From Thiobacillaceae bacterium (GTDB lineage: Bacteria; Pseudomonadota; Gammaproteobacteria; Burkholderiales; Thiobacillaceae), in contig JALOTG010000002.1 of NCBI GenBank assembly GCA_025458005.1, forward strand, positions 1 to 42,590: a stretch of DNA of 42,590 bases, in the 5' to 3' direction. The stretch's first letter is position 1; each line of letters starts with the position of its first letter. The position numbers and the translations under genes are program-made. The notes under the pieces were generated by a model. It saw only the letters and a list, made by a program, of their open reading frames with translations. It made no database searches and was not told where the DNA came from. Below, in pieces: positions 36,161 to 42,590 of this stretch.

Positions 36161-36203
36161 GCCAATCGTACGGTTGGCGGCAAGCCCTTGTCCGCGCTAG
36201 AAT
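36161..36203 (+). promoter_or_regulatory. Candidate gltB promoter overlapped by an 18-bp dyad
   Basis: TTGGCG (36174-36179) and TAGAAT (36198-36203), 18 bases apart, form a plausible sigma-70 promoter about 40 bases before the gltB ATG. GCCAATCG-TA-CGGTTGGC (36161-36178), a near-perfect dyad with one wobble pair, covers the -35 box. It could be an operator for a repressor or activator; the protein is unknown. Confidence 0.4.
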
Positions 36204-36249
36204 TTCCGCCCTTTTACCCTGACCCCGCGTCTGGCGCTCAAGAACACAA

Positions 36250-42133
<5,884 letters not shown>

Positions 42134-42137
42134 GCGA

Positions 42138-42158
42138 CCCCGCCGCGCGCGGGGTTTT
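42138..42158 (+). terminator. Intrinsic terminator of gltBD
   Basis: CCCCGC-CGCGC-GCGGGG followed directly by TTTT, five bases after the gltD stop. The stem is six GC pairs. It separates gltBD from the convergent pseudouridine synthase gene. Confidence 0.8.
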
Positions 42159-42176
42159 CCTCTTTCCGGATGCGGA

Positions 42177-42590
42177 CTAGAAGCGCTCCCCCTCGCGCAG
42201 GAAGCGCCACTGGCCAAGCGGCAGGTCGCCCAGCCGTACTTGCCCGATGCGCACCCGCTTGAGCCCCACCACCTTCAGCCCGACCAGCTCGCACATGCGC
42301 CGGATCTGACGCTTCATGCCCTCGCGCAGCACGAAGCGCAGCTGATCCTCGTTCAGCCACTCCACCCGCGCCGGCCGCAGCTTGCGGCCGTCGAGGCTGA
42401 GGCCGTGGTTGAGCAGGGCCAGCCCGTCGGGCGCGATGCACCCCTCGACGCGCACCAGGTATTCCTTCTCGATCTCGGAGTCCTCGCCGATCAGCTGGCG
42501 GGCGACGCGGCCGTCCTGGGTGAGCACCAGCAGCCCCGTGGAGTCGATGTCCAGCCGTCCGGCCGGCGCGAGGCCCCTGAGGTTGGCGGG
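42177..42590 (-). CDS. 23S rRNA pseudouridine synthase, RsuA/RluB/RluE/RluF family, N-terminus beyond window
   Basis: 137 codons and the stop are visible; the frame is open at the right edge, so the true start lies outside and the track's Met at 42527 is internal. The catalytic segment is [18 protein letters not shown] with the essential Asp, the first visible motif. It is followed by [37 protein letters not shown] and LGQWRFL. The [11 protein letters not shown] signature resembles RluF (which modifies U2604 of 23S rRNA) more than RluB or RsuA, but the specific site is not certain. The gene is convergent with gltD. Confidence 0.88.
   Translation of the reverse strand, partial: PANLRGLAPAGRLDIDSTGLLVLTQDGRVARQLIGEDSEIEKEYLVRVEGCIAPDGLALLNHGLSLDGRKLRPARVEWLNEDQLRFVLREGMKRQIRRMCELVGLKVVGLKRVRIGQVRLGDLPLGQWRFLREGERF

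Overview
The window is a GC-rich chromosomal segment (codon third positions almost all G or C) with gene families and gene order typical of a Betaproteobacterium, probably from the Rhodocyclales/Nitrosomonadales side. Support comes from the def-fmt-htpX-rsmB-DUF4390-ntrY-ntrX-trkA-trkH order, the lysM-dprA-smg-topB block, an SAH riboswitch in front of ahcY, and a PEP-CTERM surface protein. The genus cannot be named from this sequence alone. I see no prophage, insertion sequence, CRISPR array, tRNA or rRNA; this is mostly core chromosome with one accessory-looking gene.

Layout. 1-2193: the 3' part of a periplasmic 5'-nucleotidase and a small HNH nuclease. 2427-5288: the SAM-cycle genes metK and ahcY on the minus strand. 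ahcY has a clear SAH riboswitch, and metK has a structured leader that may itself be a SAM sensor. 5492-9982 (plus): a lipid A-type acyltransferase, a GNAT acetyltransferase followed by a decayed copy of its own 3' end, a CoA-binding protein, then dapF-DUF484-xerC. 10085-15012 (plus): yeaG-yeaH-spoVR behind a consensus sigma-54 promoter and a perfect NtrC-type site. 15156-18095 (minus): a 979-residue secreted repeat protein with a PEP-CTERM sorting tail and its own sigma-54-type promoter. 18382-30462 (minus): twelve co-directional, tightly packed genes in transcription order def, fmt, htpX, rsmB, DUF4390, ntrY-like kinase, ntrX-like regulator, trkA, trkH, TPR protein, yggX, ubiE, ending at an intrinsic terminator. 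30636-36104 (plus): lysM protein, dprA, smg, topB. 36250-42158 (plus): gltB-gltD with a terminator. 42177-42590 (minus): a 23S rRNA pseudouridine synthase cut by the window edge.

How it works together. Three themes recur. (1) SAM recycling: metK makes SAM, ahcY removes the SAH left after methylation, and RNA elements in both leaders could match expression to SAM/SAH levels. (2) Nitrogen status and sigma-54: gltBD assimilates ammonia, yeaGH-spoVR carries NtrC/sigma-54 sites, and an NtrY/NtrX-like pair lies next to the Trk potassium system, although its regulator has lost the motifs needed to drive sigma-54. (3) Cell envelope: the acyltransferase, HtpX, the LysM protein and the PEP-CTERM protein. 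The exosortase that would process the last of these is not in this window.

Functions are inferred from reading translated sequence against known family motifs; no database search was run.
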